Assembly (NCBI GenBank): GCA_024426085.1 | Contig: CP087974.1 | Span: 1,550,001 to 1,614,000 of the forward strand | Length of the DNA stretch: 64,000 bases | Source of the DNA: Rhizobium sp. RCAM05350 | GTDB lineage: Bacteria; Pseudomonadota; Alphaproteobacteria; Rhizobiales; Rhizobiaceae | Reading direction: 5' to 3' | In this document: positions 63,546 through 64,000 of the stretch, piece after piece | Layout of the letters: the number at the start of each line of letters is the position of its first letter | Numbering within the stretch: position 1 is the stretch's first letter | Translations under genes and position numbers: made by a program | The notes under the pieces: model-generated | What the model was told of the DNA's origin: nothing | Databases searched by the model: none | Seen by the model: the letters and a program-made list of their open reading frames with translations, nothing else

Positions 63546-64000
63546 TTAAGGCCGGTCGCCCTCAAGCCCGACGCCAAGCGAGGTAAGCTCGTCCCAATAG
63601 CGCGGATAGGTCTTGGCGACGCAGCCGGGGTCGAGAATGGTGATGCCATTGATCTTCAGACCTGCCAGCGCAAAGCTCATGGCGATGCGGTGATCGGCAA
63701 AGGTATCAATGTCAGCCGGCAGCGTCTGGCCGGCAAGCGTCGGATCGGAGGCGACGAGCAGATCGTCGCCCTCCTCGATACCCAGACCGGGACGGATGTT
63801 CGACAGGCCAGTCGAGAGCGCCCGCACGCGGTCGCATTCCTTGACGCGCAGGTTCTCGATCCTGACGAAGCGCACCGGCGTCTGGTTGAAGGCAGCAAGC
63901 ACGGCAAGCGTCGGAATGGCATCCTGCATCTGCGAGCCATCGATAACGGCAGGCATATGCGGGAACGTCGCGATCACCTCATAGGCTTTCGCATCCGGCT
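63546..64000 (-). CDS. aroA: 3-phosphoshikimate 1-carboxyvinyltransferase, C-terminal part (runs off the window)
   Basis: EPSP synthase makes 5-enolpyruvylshikimate-3-phosphate. About 150 C-terminal residues are present: DGSQMQDAIPTLAVLAAF, RIENLRVKECDRVRAL (family RxKExxR region), TFADHRIAMSFALAGL with the conserved DHR, and ITILDPGCVAKTYPRYWDEL. The frame is open to the window edge. With aroC at the other end, the window is bracketed by shikimate-pathway genes. Confidence 0.88.
   Translation of the reverse strand, partial: PDAKAYEVIATFPHMPAVIDGSQMQDAIPTLAVLAAFNQTPVRFVRIENLRVKECDRVRALSTGLSNIRPGLGIEEGDDLLVASDPTLAGQTLPADIDTFADHRIAMSFALAGLKINGITILDPGCVAKTYPRYWDELTSLGVGLEGDRP

Overview
The window is a high-GC chromosomal segment from an alphaproteobacterium, almost certainly a member of the Rhizobiaceae (Rhizobium/Agrobacterium group). 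The reasons are a bioMNY biotin-transport operon, BA14K and DUF1217 proteins, an OpgC-type glucan-modifying acyltransferase, a GbcAB-type glycine-betaine demethylase, an HPE1-like secreted protein, and a GTP-cyclohydrolase-like tail on RibB that lacks its metal cysteines. No rRNA, tRNA, CRISPR array, prophage or insertion sequence is visible.

Layout. Positions 1-5365 hold the end of aroC, ribB, an AT-rich acquired-looking gene, an AlkX/YcaQ-type glycosylase and bioMNY. Positions 5372-19838 look like an old housekeeping backbone (deacetylase-like hydrolase, xseB, dxs, tlyA, rlmD-like) interrupted by accessory genes: a Phd/VapC pair, a pirin, a divergent SDR/TetR pair, opgC, a DUF4424 protein and a chemoreceptor. 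Positions 19866-28976 carry a nitroreductase-MarR operon, a second chemoreceptor, a PHB-depolymerase-like esterase, an enoyl-CoA hydratase/acyl-CoA dehydrogenase pair and a CorA/ZntB-like channel. Positions 29040-34332 are envelope and surface genes: BA14K, a GH25 hydrolase, a beta-helix/RTX protein and a phosphoethanolamine transferase. Positions 34783-37453 hold gbcB and gbcA behind a cobalamin riboswitch. Positions 37825-50869 are mixed: unknown proteins, a degenerate GGDEF protein, a Sua5 protein, an FAD-linked oxidase, a repeat-built DUF1217 protein, ubiA, MipA and an AraC/MFS pair. Positions 51516-54944 hold a solitary polyamine-type binding protein translationally coupled to a membrane GGDEF-EAL protein, the arrangement of the Vibrio NspS/MbaA polyamine-to-c-di-GMP sensor. 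The window ends with purD, an HPE1-like gene, glyS, higBA, a DUF2207 protein and the 3' part of aroA.

Two findings stand out. The first is the cobalamin riboswitch leading into an oxygen-dependent betaine demethylase, which suggests B12-controlled choice of the route for betaine use. The second is the NspS/MbaA-like module.

A caution applies throughout. About thirty genes, including essential ones (ribB, glyS, sua5), carry apparent one- or two-base indels, mostly in homopolymers or CG repeats. I read these as consensus errors rather than real decay, so frameshifted genes are annotated at their full reconstructed extent.
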